35,677 nt of DNA from Isosphaeraceae bacterium (GTDB lineage: Bacteria; Planctomycetota; Planctomycetia; Isosphaerales; Isosphaeraceae). Below the pieces are notes generated by a model. The model ran no database searches and was not told the DNA's origin. It worked only from the letters and a program-made list of their open reading frames with translations. Below, piece after piece: positions 1 through 10,021 of the stretch. Position 1 is the first letter of the stretch, and every line of letters starts with the position of its first letter. Made by a program: the position numbers and the translations under genes. The stretch is taken from positions 1-35,677 of the forward strand of contig JAJPJC010000168.1 of NCBI GenBank assembly GCA_021324445.1, in the 5' to 3' direction.

Positions 1-1
1 C

Positions 2-2305
2 GGTCGGCTGGCCAAGCAGGCACACGGTGCCGTCCTGGTCCGCTACGGCGACACCGTCACCCTGGTCACCGCCGTCGAAGGCGAGGCCGACGAGGCCCGG
101 GGGTTCTTCCCCCTGGTCGTGGACTATCGTGAGAAAACCTATGCGGCCGGCAAGTTCCCCGGCGGTTTCATCAAGCGCGAGGGGCGGCCCACCACCAAGG
201 AGATCCTCACCTCGCGGCTGATCGACCGGCCGATCCGCCCCCTGTTCCCCGAGTGGTTCCGCGACGAGGTCCAGATCCAGGCCGGTCCGATCTCCGCCGA
301 TCGCCTGAATGATCCCGATGTCCCGTCCATGAACGGTGCCTCGGCCGCGCTGATGCTGGCCCGAGTCCCCTTCCTGGGCCCGGTCGGCGCCATCCGGCTG
401 GGACGCGTCGAGGGCCAGTTCGTGGCCTTCCCCACCGTGGAGGAGCTGGAGAACAGCGACCTGGACCTGGTCGTCGCCAGCACCGAGAAGGCGGTGGTGA
501 TGATCGAAGGGTTCGGCGAGGAGCTCACCGAGTCCGAGATGGGCGATGCCATCATGGCGGCCCATCAGTTGAATCAAGAGGTCATCGCCCTCCAGAAGGA
601 CCTGGCCGAAGCGGTGGGCCTGGCCCCGCCGGAACTGCCCGAGGTGCCGCCCGATACCCTCCGCGAGACGATCTACGCCCGTTATGGCGAGTCGTTGCGC
701 CAGGCCAAGCAGATCGTGATGAAGGCGGAGCGGAACCAGGCCACGCGGTCGCTCCTGGAGACGATCCTCAAGGAGCTGGTGCCGGCGACGACCACCGCCG
801 ATGCCCCGGCCGGGGCGGCCTCGGCAGCCGTCGCGGGCCAGGGCCAGCCCGAGCCGAGCGACGCGGCCCCCAGCCCCGTCCCCGCCGATACGCCGGTCAC
901 CCCGGCGCGCGTCAAGGCCGCCTTCAGTGCCGTCGAGGAGCGGGTGGTCCGCGAGCTGATCCTCGATGGCAAACGGCCCGACGGCCGCGGGCCCAAGGAT
1001 CTGCGCGCGATCCGGTGCGAGGTCGGCCTGCTCCCCCGCGCCCACGGCTCGGCGCTGTTCCAGCGCGGTGAGACCCAGGCGCTGGTGACCATCGTGCTGG
1101 GCACCGCCGCCGACGAACAGCGGGTCGACGGCATCATGGACGAGTACAGCAAGAAGTTCATGCTCGACTACAACATGCCGCCGTTTGCCGTCGGCGAGGT
1201 CCGGCCGATCCGCGGCCCCGGCCGGCGGGAGATCGGCCACGGGGCCCTGGCCGAGCGCTCGGTCGCCCCGATCCTGCCCAGCCCCTCCCGCTTCCCCTAC
1301 ACCATCCGGGTCGTCTCCGATATCCTCGAATCCAACGGCTCCAGCTCGATGGCCTCAGTCTGCGGCGCGACGCTCAGCCTGATGGATGCCGGGGTGCCGA
1401 TCAGCGACCCGGTCGGCGGGATCTCGATCGGGTTGGTCCAGGACCCGGCGACGAACCGCCACATCCTGCTGACCGACATCATCGGCGACGAGGACCATTT
1501 CGGCGACATGGACTTCAAGGTCGCCGGCACGCAGCGCGGGGTCACCGGCATCCAGCTCGACCTCAAGAACCAGGGGATCACCGAAGAGATCATCCGCGAG
1601 ACGCTCGAGCAGGCGCACGAGGCCCGGCTGGAGATCCTCCGCACGATGCTCCGCTCGATCAAGCGGCCGCGCGACGAGATCTCGGCCAATGCCCCGCGGC
1701 TGATCCAGATCCAGATCAACCCGGACAAGATCGGCTTGATCATCGGTCCGGGGGGCAAGACCATCCGCCGGCTCCAGGAGGAGACCGGGGCCAAGATCGA
1801 CATCGACGATGATGGCGTCGTGACCCTCTCCAGCCAGGAGGCTGCCGGTGCCGAGGCGGCCCGGGACAAGATCGTGGCGATGACCGAGGGGGTTCAGCTC
1901 GGCCGGATCTACGAAGGCCGCGTCACCTCGATCAAGGAGTTCGGCGCCTTCGTGGAAATTCTCCCCGGCAAGGACGGCCTGGTCCACATCAGCGAGCTCT
2001 CCGACGGGTATGTCTCCAGCGTGGCCGACGTCTGCCGAGTCGGCGATCCCATGCTGGTCAAGGCGATCGCGATCGACGACCAGGACCGGGTGAAACTGTC
2101 CCGCAAGGCGGCCCTGGCCGAGCGGGGTCAGCCCGACGAGCTGGCCGGCCGGACGCGGCCCCCCGGCGGCGAGCCCCGGGGCGGAGCCGGGCCTCCTCCC
2201 CCGCGCCGGCCCAGCGCCGGCGATCGCGATCGCGATCGCGACCGGGGCTATGGCGGCGACCGGGATCGCGACCGGGGCGGCTCGCGGAGTCCGTCGCGCC
2301 CCTGA
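2..2305 (+). CDS. pnp: Polyribonucleotide nucleotidyltransferase (PNPase), 5' end outside window
   Basis: Phosphorolytic 3'-5' exoribonuclease of mRNA turnover. The frame is open from base 2, and upstream of the first internal start it still reads PNPase sequence (GRLAKQAHGAVLVRYGDT), so the true start lies before the window. Domains in order: first RNase PH core (FFPLVVDYREKTYAAGKFPG), helical linker, second RNase PH core opening at KRPDGRGPKDLRAI and holding the catalytic-region motif DFKVAGTQRGVTGIQLD, a KH domain with the GPGG loop (about 1738-1760), and an S1 domain (GRIYEGRVTSIKEFGAF). Two departures from the E. coli type are visible: an Ala/Pro-rich insert of about 40 residues in the linker (about 779-915) and a C-terminal tail rich in Arg, Asp and Gly (2200-2302) with tandem RD dipeptides. 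About 767 residues are visible. Identity is certain. Confidence 0.97.
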   Translation, partial: GRLAKQAHGAVLVRYGDTVTLVTAVEGEADEARGFFPLVVDYREKTYAAGKFPGGFIKREGRPTTKEILTSRLIDRPIRPLFPEWFRDEVQIQAGPISADRLNDPDVPSMNGASAALMLARVPFLGPVGAIRLGRVEGQFVAFPTVEELENSDLDLVVASTEKAVVMIEGFGEELTESEMGDAIMAAHQLNQEVIALQKDLAEAVGLAPPELPEVPPDTLRETIYARYGESLRQAKQIVMKAERNQATRSLLETILKELVPATTTADAPAGAASAAVAGQGQPEPSDAAPSPVPADTPVTPARVKAAFSAVEERVVRELILDGKRPDGRGPKDLRAIRCEVGLLPRAHGSALFQRGETQALVTIVLGTAADEQRVDGIMDEYSKKFMLDYNMPPFAVGEVRPIRGPGRREIGHGALAERSVAPILPSPSRFPYTIRVVSDILESNGSSSMASVCGATLSLMDAGVPISDPVGGISIGLVQDPATNRHILLTDIIGDEDHFGDMDFKVAGTQRGVTGIQLDLKNQGITEEIIRETLEQAHEARLEILRTMLRSIKRPRDEISANAPRLIQIQINPDKIGLIIGPGGKTIRRLQEETGAKIDIDDDGVVTLSSQEAAGAEAARDKIVAMTEGVQLGRIYEGRVTSIKEFGAFVEILPGKDGLVHISELSDGYVSSVADVCRVGDPMLVKAIAIDDQDRVKLSRKAALAERGQPDELAGRTRPPGGEPRGGAGPPPPRRPSAGDRDRDRDRGYGGDRDRDRGGSRSPSRP

Positions 2306-2324
2306 ACCTTCCCAGCGGTCGGGT

Positions 2325-2344
2325 CGGACCGGACCGGACCGGAC
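2325..2344. repeat. Pentanucleotide tandem repeat (CGGAC)x4
   Basis: Four perfect copies of CGGAC follow the pnp stop by about 20 bp, in the gap before the kinase gene. The repeat may be length-variable. I see no hairpin with a T-tract here, so I do not call it a terminator. Confidence 0.7.
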
Positions 2345-2440
2345 CGGCTGATCCGGATCGAGCCGGCTTGGCCCGCGACCGAAACGGATCACCGGCTTCT
2401 CCACACACCCCCGACGGCCGGCTCCTGGGTGAGATCTCTC

Positions 2441-3313
2441 ATGGCGAATCTCGTCTCGAGCACCATCGCGAACGCACCGAGCACGACCCCGACCCCGCGG
2501 GGCGGATCCGAACGCCGCGATTCCGCCGGGGCTGATGCGGCAGGTCCCCACGCGCCGGCTGCACCGCATGCGGTCGACGAGGAGCCGGACGGCGCGGAGC
2601 GGCTCCGCGCCCAGTATGCCGAGATCTCGCAGCTCGCCGGGGGACTGGCTCATGAGATCAAGAATCCCCTCTCGACCGTCTCCCTCAACCTGGATCTGCT
2701 TGCCGAGGACTTCCAGAACCCGGAGACCCCGCGCGACCGCCGTGTGCTCCAGCGCGTCGAGCGGCTGCGGCACGAGATCCATCGGCTCTCCGGCATCCTG
2801 GAGAACTTCCTCCGCTTCGCCCGGATCCAGGAGCTGAAGCTCGAGGTGATCGATCTCAACGCGGTCCTGGAGGAACTCCACGACTTCTACGAGCCCCATG
2901 CGGCGACGAAGTCGATCGTGTTGCGGACCCGGCTGGCACCCGAGTTACCCCCGGTCCGCCTCGATCCCGAGCTGTTCAAGCAGGCGCTGCTCAACCTGTG
3001 GCTCAACGCCGAGCATGCGATGCCCTCCGGCGGGGAGCTGATCCTGACGACCCGGCGCGAGGGGTCCGCGGTCGTGCTCGACGTGATCGACACGGGCGTG
3101 GGCATGACCGAGGAGGTCCGCGCCCGGATCTTCGACGCGTTCTTCTCGACGCGCCCGGGAGGAAGCGGGCTGGGACTGCCGACGACCCGCAAGATCGTCG
3201 AGGCCCACCAGGGGACCATCCGGGTGCAGAGCGAGCCCGGCAAGGGGTCGCAATTCACGATCCGACTCCCGATCGCGGCACCCACCGCCCCACGACCGGC
3301 CGAGCGATCCTGA
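2441..3313 (+). CDS. Soluble two-component sensor histidine kinase, NtrB-like
   Basis: Autophosphorylating kinase, likely partner of the NtrC-type regulator that begins 31 bp downstream. The dimerisation/phosphoacceptor helix carries [18 protein letters not shown] with the histidine at about residue 71. The ATPase half has an N box ([14 protein letters not shown]), G1 box (VIDTGVGM) and G2 box ([15 protein letters not shown]). There is no membrane segment and no recognisable PAS or other sensor domain. The first ~55 residues are low-complexity Ala/Pro/Thr-rich sequence, so the signal input is unknown. A GTG at 2429 is also in frame, but the ATG at 2441 is preceded at 7 bases by GGTGAG and is preferred; it gives 290 residues. 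The fold and pairing are clear; the stimulus is not. Confidence 0.9.
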   Translation: MANLVSSTIANAPSTTPTPRGGSERRDSAGADAAGPHAPAAPHAVDEEPDGAERLRAQYAEISQLAGGLAHEIKNPLSTVSLNLDLLAEDFQNPETPRDRRVLQRVERLRHEIHRLSGILENFLRFARIQELKLEVIDLNAVLEELHDFYEPHAATKSIVLRTRLAPELPPVRLDPELFKQALLNLWLNAEHAMPSGGELILTTRREGSAVVLDVIDTGVGMTEEVRARIFDAFFSTRPGGSGLGLPTTRKIVEAHQGTIRVQSEPGKGSQFTIRLPIAAPTAPRPAERS

Positions 3314-3344
3314 GATCCCCGCAATCGATTCCGAGGCAGGGCCG

Positions 3345-4715
<1,371 letters not shown>

Positions 4716-4895
4716 TTCCCCCTGGCGCCGTCCCGGTGCGACTCCGCGAAAACCCTGACTGCTCGTGGTGTGAGGATCCTCGCACCAACGTCGGCGGAAC
4801 CGGCCGATGGCCGGGGCCGCCGCGGCTCGCCCGGTGAGATCGGGCTCCCCCGGCCGGAGCGGTCGCGCCACTTTCTGAACGAAGGATCACCTTGG

Positions 4896-4901
4896 TATAA
4901 T
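4896..4901 (+). promoter_or_regulatory. Candidate -10 box upstream of mutL
   Basis: A perfect TATAAT in otherwise GC-rich sequence, 40 bp before the mutL ATG, within GGTATAATCG. The best -35 at usual spacing is TTCTGA (4873-4878), a weak match. The position suits a short leader. Similar boxes precede aroDE (TAGAAT, 7813-7818) and the last gene (TACAAT, 35606-35611). Confidence 0.5.
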
Positions 4902-4940
4902 CGCCTGTGGAGACGAGCGGAATCCAGGAGAGGATGAGCG

Positions 4941-7049
4941 ATGGGAATCATCCACCAGTTGCCGCCTGCGGTGGTCAACCAGATCGCCGCGGGCGAGGTC
5001 GTCGAGCGGCCGGCGAGCGTCGTCAAGGAGCTGCTCGAGAACTCGATCGACGCCAGGGCCACGCGGATCGACCTGACGGTCGAGCGGGGCGGCAAGGACC
5101 TGATCCGGGTGTCGGATAACGGCATCGGGATGTCGGCTGACGACTTGCCGCTGGCGTTCCAGCCGCACGCGACGAGCAAGCTGGGCGAGGCCGAGGACCT
5201 CTATCGCATCCACACCCTCGGTTTTCGCGGCGAGGCCCTGGCGGCCATCGCCGAGATCGCCAAGGTCCGGTGCCAGACGCGGCAGGCCGGAGCCGCCGCG
5301 GGGTCGGAGCTCACAATCGAGGGGGGAATCTTCGGTCCGGTCAAGAGTTGCGGCGGCCCGACCGGCACTGTGACCGAGGTCCGGAACCTGTTCTACAACA
5401 CCCCGGTGCGCCGCAGGTTCCTCAAGTCGGACGTGACCGAGGCCGGCCACGTCGTCGAGATGTTCTCCCGGATCGCGCTGGCCCATCCTGAGATTCACCT
5501 GACGTATCGCTCCGGCGGCAAGATCATCCACGACCTGCCTCCGGTGACCGGCTCGCGCGAGCGCATCGCCATCTTCTTCGGCCGCGAGCTGGCCGAGTCG
5601 TTGCTCTGGGTCGAGGGGCGGCTCGATGAGATGCACCTCTGGGGGTACGTCGCCCATCCCTCGCAGAGCCGATCGACCCCCAAGGGCCAGTTCCTGTTCC
5701 TGGGCGGACGCTATGTCCGCGACCGAGCCCTGACCCACGCCCTGAACGAAGCCTATCGCGGGTTGCTGATGGTCGGCCGGATGCCCGTGGCCTTCCTCCA
5801 CCTCGATCTTCCCCCGGAAGAGGTGGACGTCAACGTGCACCCGACGAAGGTTGAGGTCCGGTTCCGCGACCCGAACCGAGTATACACTCACCTCCTGGCC
5901 ACGCTGCGGCAGACGTTCTTGAAGAGCGATCTGCACGCGCGGTTACAGCCGGCGCCGGAGCCCGAGACCTCGTCATCCCGCTCCCCACGTCCGGCCCCGG
6001 TCGCCGAGGCCGGCGGGATCCCGACAGGCCCGGTCGGTGCCTCGTCCGGAGTGGCCGCGGGCGCCGGCCCGGGCCGGTTCGACCTCGCCGGTGGCCCGAC
6101 CGATCGCCAGACGGTCGCGTCCTGGTTCGAATCGAGCGGGGCCAGACCCCGCGGTCCCGAATCGATGGGCCAGCCGTCGCCCCCCTCGTGGGCGCAGTCC
6201 CTGCCCCTGGGGCTGGCGGTCGGGCCGAGCGAGGCGTTCGACGAATTCGCGACGCCGGCTCGGCCAGAGCCGTCCCCGTGGAATTCCGGCCAATCTGCGG
6301 GGGTGGCTGCCGCGGGGGCGATGGCCGGACCGGAGCCCAGCGTCTCGACTGGGGAGCCCACGGCGGATCTTGCCGGTTTGAGTCTGGCCGGAGCCGTCGC
6401 GACCAGCTTCGGCACAGGGCCGGATCGGGTGGAGAGCGGCGGGGGACCGCGGTCGCCGTCGCGCGAGGCCCTGGAATCGCCCCTCAAGGCCATTCAGGTC
6501 CATGACAGTTATCTGATCGCGGAGACAGGCGACGGCATGATGGTCATCGACCAGCATGCCTTGCATGAGCGGATCTTGTACGAGGAGCTGCGCAGCCGGG
6601 TCGCGCGCGGGCAGATCGAGGCGCAGCGGCTGCTGGTCCCGGAGCCGGTGAACTTGACGGCGGCCGAGACGGCCGCCGTCCTGGAGCAAAGCGACGTCCT
6701 GGCCCAGCTCGGCCTGGAGGTCGAGCCGTTCGGGGGCGACACCGTGCTGGTGCGCAGCCTCCCCGCCATGCTCCCCCACGTGGTCCCCGATCGGCTGGTG
6801 CGCGACCTGGCCGAGCACCTGCGCAACCAGCCGTTACCGCCGAGTCGCGACAGCTTACTCGCCGAGCTGCTGCACATGGTCGCGTGCAAAGCGGCAATCA
6901 AGGCCGGCCAGCCGCTCACGCCGCCGGAAATCGTGGCGCTGCTGGAGCGCCGCCACCTCGTGGCCGATTCACACCACTGCCCGCATGGCCGGCCGACGGC
7001 CCTGGTCTTCACCCGGGCCGACCTGGAGAAGCAGTTCGGTCGAATTTGA
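4941..7049 (+). CDS. mutL: DNA mismatch repair protein MutL (endonuclease type)
   Basis: Mismatch-repair ATPase linking MutS recognition to strand removal. The N-terminal GHKL ATPase is complete: NQIAAGEVVERPASVVKELL, the ENSIDA motif, DNGIGM and the THKATSK-like loop (here PHATSK), with LGFRGEALAAI. After VDVNVHPTKVEVRF comes an unusually long Pro/Ala/Gly-rich linker (about residues 335-515). The C-terminal domain has DQHALHERILYE at about residue 537, fitting the metal-binding endonuclease motif DQHAx2Ex4E, plus ACKAAIKAG and CPHGRP. This predicts a nicking MutL as in organisms without MutH. The ATG at 4941 follows GGAGAGGATGAGCG and gives 702 residues. It stands alone with its own promoter candidate. 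Confidence 0.97.
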   Translation: MGIIHQLPPAVVNQIAAGEVVERPASVVKELLENSIDARATRIDLTVERGGKDLIRVSDNGIGMSADDLPLAFQPHATSKLGEAEDLYRIHTLGFRGEALAAIAEIAKVRCQTRQAGAAAGSELTIEGGIFGPVKSCGGPTGTVTEVRNLFYNTPVRRRFLKSDVTEAGHVVEMFSRIALAHPEIHLTYRSGGKIIHDLPPVTGSRERIAIFFGRELAESLLWVEGRLDEMHLWGYVAHPSQSRSTPKGQFLFLGGRYVRDRALTHALNEAYRGLLMVGRMPVAFLHLDLPPEEVDVNVHPTKVEVRFRDPNRVYTHLLATLRQTFLKSDLHARLQPAPEPETSSSRSPRPAPVAEAGGIPTGPVGASSGVAAGAGPGRFDLAGGPTDRQTVASWFESSGARPRGPESMGQPSPPSWAQSLPLGLAVGPSEAFDEFATPARPEPSPWNSGQSAGVAAAGAMAGPEPSVSTGEPTADLAGLSLAGAVATSFGTGPDRVESGGGPRSPSREALESPLKAIQVHDSYLIAETGDGMMVIDQHALHERILYEELRSRVARGQIEAQRLLVPEPVNLTAAETAAVLEQSDVLAQLGLEVEPFGGDTVLVRSLPAMLPHVVPDRLVRDLAEHLRNQPLPPSRDSLLAELLHMVACKAAIKAGQPLTPPEIVALLERRHLVADSHHCPHGRPTALVFTRADLEKQFGRI

Positions 7050-7123
7050 GAGCGGCGCGAAATGAGTTAGGCTATCCCCGTATCTCCGAGGGGAGAAGGG
7101 CCCAAAAAACGCGGAGCAGACCC

Positions 7124-7738
7124 ATGTCCACCATGGCACCAACTCAACCGGCGGTCTCGTCTCCTTCCCCCTTGGCGTCCCTGACGCTCCATCGGATCAC
7201 CGTCGACGAGTACGACCGGATCATTGCGGCGGGGGCGCTGGAGGATCCCAGCAGGGTCGAACTCATCGACGGGTACATGGTGGACAAGATGGCAAAGAAC
7301 CCGGAGCACAGCTTCTCCGCGACGGCGACTCATCAGGCCTTCGTGGATCGGCTCCCCGCCGGATGGTTGGCCCGGAAGGAGGAGCCGGTGCGGATCCCCG
7401 CGTACGACGAGCCGGAGCCGGACGTCGCCGTCGTCCGGGGCATCAATGCCGATTACCGACACCGGAACCCTGAACCCGGCGATGTGGCGTTGCTGGTCGA
7501 GGTCTCCGAAACGACGCTGGGTCAGGACCGGGGCTTGAAGCTGACGGCCTACGCCCGGGACGGCATCCCGGTCTACTGGATCGTCAACCTGGTCGACCGC
7601 CAGGTCGAGGTCTACACCCGGCCGGTGAAGGCGGGTCGCTACCGGTCGCGCCGGGACTTCAAGCCCGGCCAGCAGATCCCGGTCGCCATCGGCGGGCAGC
7701 AGCTCCGGCCGATCGCCGTCGACGACATTCTGCCGTGA
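7124..7738 (+). CDS. Uma2 family protein (DUF820, putative PD-(D/E)XK endonuclease)
   Basis: Member of the Uma2/DUF820 family, which is greatly expanded in planctomycetes and cyanobacteria and has a restriction-endonuclease fold; the biological role is unknown. Visible hallmarks are RVELIDGYMV (E47), PEPDVAVVRG (D100), LLVEVSETTLGQDRGLKL (E126, K139) and YWIVNLVDRQVEVY. The open frame extends back into mutL, but the ATG at 7124 gives a normal 204-residue protein starting just before the conserved domain, and the upstream codons belong to mutL. The active-site acidic residues and lysine are all present, so it is probably functional. It is 74 bp downstream of mutL and could be transcribed with it; a link to repair is not implied. 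Confidence 0.88.
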   Translation: MSTMAPTQPAVSSPSPLASLTLHRITVDEYDRIIAAGALEDPSRVELIDGYMVDKMAKNPEHSFSATATHQAFVDRLPAGWLARKEEPVRIPAYDEPEPDVAVVRGINADYRHRNPEPGDVALLVEVSETTLGQDRGLKLTAYARDGIPVYWIVNLVDRQVEVYTRPVKAGRYRSRRDFKPGQQIPVAIGGQQLRPIAVDDILP

Positions 7739-7812
7739 CGGCCGCGAGCCAGGACCCCGGGACACGTCTCGAGAAGTCAACGTCCCTCTTTCGTCGCTCC
7801 CTGCGTTTCTCG

Positions 7813-7818
7813 TAGAAT
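7813..7818 (+). promoter_or_regulatory. Candidate -10 box upstream of aroDE
   Basis: TAGAAT in CGTAGAATCG, 93 bp before the preferred aroDE start and 46 bp before the upstream GTG alternative's region. No good -35 is visible. It resembles the mutL box in sequence and flanks. Confidence 0.35.
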
Positions 7819-7911
7819 CGTGAATCAACCGGGATCGACCGAGCTGAGCGGATCCTGCGTTGAGTGGACCGGAAGCAACGGGGGCGCCCCGGTTTGGGGG
7901 CGAATCGGGCG

Positions 7912-9414
7912 ATGATTTGCGTGACGATCGGGAGAGGACGGCATTCCTCGCTGGCCGAGGAATGGAAGGCAGCGGCCAGAGCCGGGGTCGGTCTGGTCGA
8001 GCTGCGGATCGACTGTCTCCGCCGCGACCCGGACATCAAGCGAATCCTCAAGGATCGCCCCACCCCCGCGATCTTCACCATCCGCCGCGGGGTCGACGGC
8101 GGCCTCTGGCGCGGCAACGAGGAGCGGCGCCAGCAAGTGCTCCGCGAGGCGATCGCCGCCGGTGTGGATTATGTCGACCTGGAGATGGAGATCGCCCCCA
8201 AGATCCGCCGCTTCGGCAAGACCAAGCGGATCGTCAGCTACCACAACATGAAGACCACACCGGTCGACCTCCAGGATATCGCCGAGAAGTGCGAGGAGTT
8301 CGATCCGGATGTGGTCAAGATCGCCACCTCGGCCACGACCCTGGCCGAGGCCTCACGCGTCTTGCACCTGGCGACGACCGCCAAAGCCCCCACGGTCCCC
8401 GTGGCCATGGGTGAGATCGGCATCTTCACCCGCATCCTGGGAGCCAAGTATGGCGCCCCGTTCACCTACGCCGGCTTCAATCCCGAGCGGGTCTTCGCCG
8501 TGGGGATGCTCCCCTTCGGCGTCTTCAAGAAGGATTATGCCTACGACGAGATCAACGCCCAGACCGAGGTCTACGGAGTCATCGGCGACCCGATCGAGCA
8601 GAGCCTCAGCCCCGCCGTCCACAACGCCGCCTTCCGCTTCCTCGGTTTGAACAAGGTGATGGTCCCATTCCAGGTCCCCAACGGGGAGCTGCCGGCCTTC
8701 TTCAAGGAAATGCTCTGGCTGGACATCAAGGCGTGCAGCGTGACGATCCCGCACAAGGAAGCGATCGTCCCGCTCTTGCAGCACAAGGAGGGGGCGGTCG
8801 AGCGCACCGGCACGTGCAACACCGTGGTCATCGAGGAATCGGGGCGTCGCGTCGGGTACAATACCGACTACCGGGCCGCCATGGATTCGCTCGAAGCCGC
8901 CATGGGCGGCCGCGCCAGCGAGGAGGACGCCAGTCCCCTGTTCGACAAACAGGTTCTGATCCTCGGAGCCGGGGGCGTGGCCCGAGCCATCGCGTTCGGG
9001 TTGATGCGGCGCGGAGCCCACGTCACGATCACCAACCGGCACGACGAGCGTGCGACCCGGCTGGCCGAGGAAGTGGGCTGTCGCACCGTGACCTGGTCGG
9101 CTCGGGCCAGCACGATCGCCGACGTGATCATCAATGCCACCCCCGTCGGCATGCACCCGGATGTGGATGACACTCCGCTCCCAGCCGCGGCGTTCAGCCG
9201 TCCGGGGATGGTCGTCTTCGACACGATTTATCATCCTGAGAACACGATGATGCTCAAGCTGGCGCGGGAGCGCGGCTCCCAGGCGGTGACCGGTGTGGAC
9301 ATGTTCCTCCGGCAGGCCGCCCTCCAGTTCAAGTTGTACACGGGGCGGGAAGCTCCGATCGACCTGATGCGCAGCGTGCTGCATCGCAAGCTCAGACCCC
9401 TGCGCGAAGAATGA
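7912..9414 (+). CDS. aroDE: Bifunctional 3-dehydroquinate dehydratase / shikimate dehydrogenase
   Basis: Catalyses steps three and four of the shikimate pathway, as in the fused plant enzyme. Residues 1-215 form a type I dehydroquinase: ELRID, SYHNM with H111, and the Schiff-base lysine K136 in VVKIATS. Residues 218-500 form shikimate dehydrogenase: SLSPAVHN (shikimate binding), TIPHKEA with K282, NTD with D319, the NADP-binding loop GAGGVARAI (352-360), NATPVGMHP and GVDMFLRQAALQF. A GTG at 7864 is in frame, but the ATG at 7912 opens directly with MICVTIGRG, the usual first strand, and has GGGGGC upstream, so it is preferred (500 residues). The aroK start overlaps its stop by 4 bp. Both catalytic sets are intact. 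Confidence 0.96.
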   Translation: MICVTIGRGRHSSLAEEWKAAARAGVGLVELRIDCLRRDPDIKRILKDRPTPAIFTIRRGVDGGLWRGNEERRQQVLREAIAAGVDYVDLEMEIAPKIRRFGKTKRIVSYHNMKTTPVDLQDIAEKCEEFDPDVVKIATSATTLAEASRVLHLATTAKAPTVPVAMGEIGIFTRILGAKYGAPFTYAGFNPERVFAVGMLPFGVFKKDYAYDEINAQTEVYGVIGDPIEQSLSPAVHNAAFRFLGLNKVMVPFQVPNGELPAFFKEMLWLDIKACSVTIPHKEAIVPLLQHKEGAVERTGTCNTVVIEESGRRVGYNTDYRAAMDSLEAAMGGRASEEDASPLFDKQVLILGAGGVARAIAFGLMRRGAHVTITNRHDERATRLAEEVGCRTVTWSARASTIADVIINATPVGMHPDVDDTPLPAAAFSRPGMVVFDTIYHPENTMMLKLARERGSQAVTGVDMFLRQAALQFKLYTGREAPIDLMRSVLHRKLRPLREE

Positions 9415-10007
9415 CCAGAGACCTCGCCTCGGCACTCCCTCGGGGGCAGGGACTGGCCTTGATCGGCGCCCGCGGCACCGGCAAGTCGACCGTGGGGCGG
9501 CTCCTGGCCCGGCGCGTGCATCGAAGGTTCCTCGATCTCGACCCCGAGATCGAGGCCCGCGCGGGTCGCTCGATCCGGGCGATCTTCACCGACTGGGGCG
9601 AGCCGGCGTTTCGGGATTGGGAGGAACGGACCTTGGCCGCCGTGACGGAGGCCAACCCGGGGGCGATCCTGGCCACCGGCGGCGGTGCGGTGCTCCGCCC
9701 GGTCAACCGCCAGCGGATTCGCGCGTTCGGGTTCGTCGTCTGGCTGACGGCCGACCCGGACGAGCTGGCGCGCCGGCTCGAGGCCGACCCCCGCGGCCTC
9801 TCCGATCGGCCCGCACTCACGACCGCCGGGACGCTCCGCGAGATCGCCCAGGTGTTGCACCAGCGTTCTCCGCTCTACCGCGAACTGGCCGGCGCCGTGG
9901 TCGAGACCGGCGGCAAGAGTCCCGACGCCGTCGTCCAGGCGATCCTGGCTTGTTGGACCAGCCCCAGGGAGCGGACGCTGGCCTCGCCTGAACCCCCTCT
10001 GGCGTGA
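9411..10007 (+). CDS. aroK: Shikimate kinase
   Basis: Phosphorylates shikimate with ATP, the step following AroDE. The P-loop is GARGTGKST (19-27), with arginine where many homologues have methionine. It is followed by the shikimate-binding aspartate region RFLDLDPEIE, the GGGAV motif after LAT, and the lid arginine region LSDRPALT. At 198 residues it is slightly longer than E. coli AroK, with a short N-terminal extension before the P-loop. The ATG overlaps the aroDE stop (ATGA), so translation is probably coupled and the two enzymes made together. Its own TGA overlaps a possible GTG start of the next gene. Highly confident. Confidence 0.95.
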   Translation: MTRDLASALPRGQGLALIGARGTGKSTVGRLLARRVHRRFLDLDPEIEARAGRSIRAIFTDWGEPAFRDWEERTLAAVTEANPGAILATGGGAVLRPVNRQRIRAFGFVVWLTADPDELARRLEADPRGLSDRPALTTAGTLREIAQVLHQRSPLYRELAGAVVETGGKSPDAVVQAILACWTSPRERTLASPEPPLA

Positions 10008-10021
10008 TTGGGGCACCCGCG

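Noticed and set aside
1355..2899. Long minus-strand open frame antisense to pnp and the kinase gene (514 codons)
   Set aside because: It mirrors the codons of well-identified plus-strand genes; long antisense frames are expected at this GC, and the product shows no family features.
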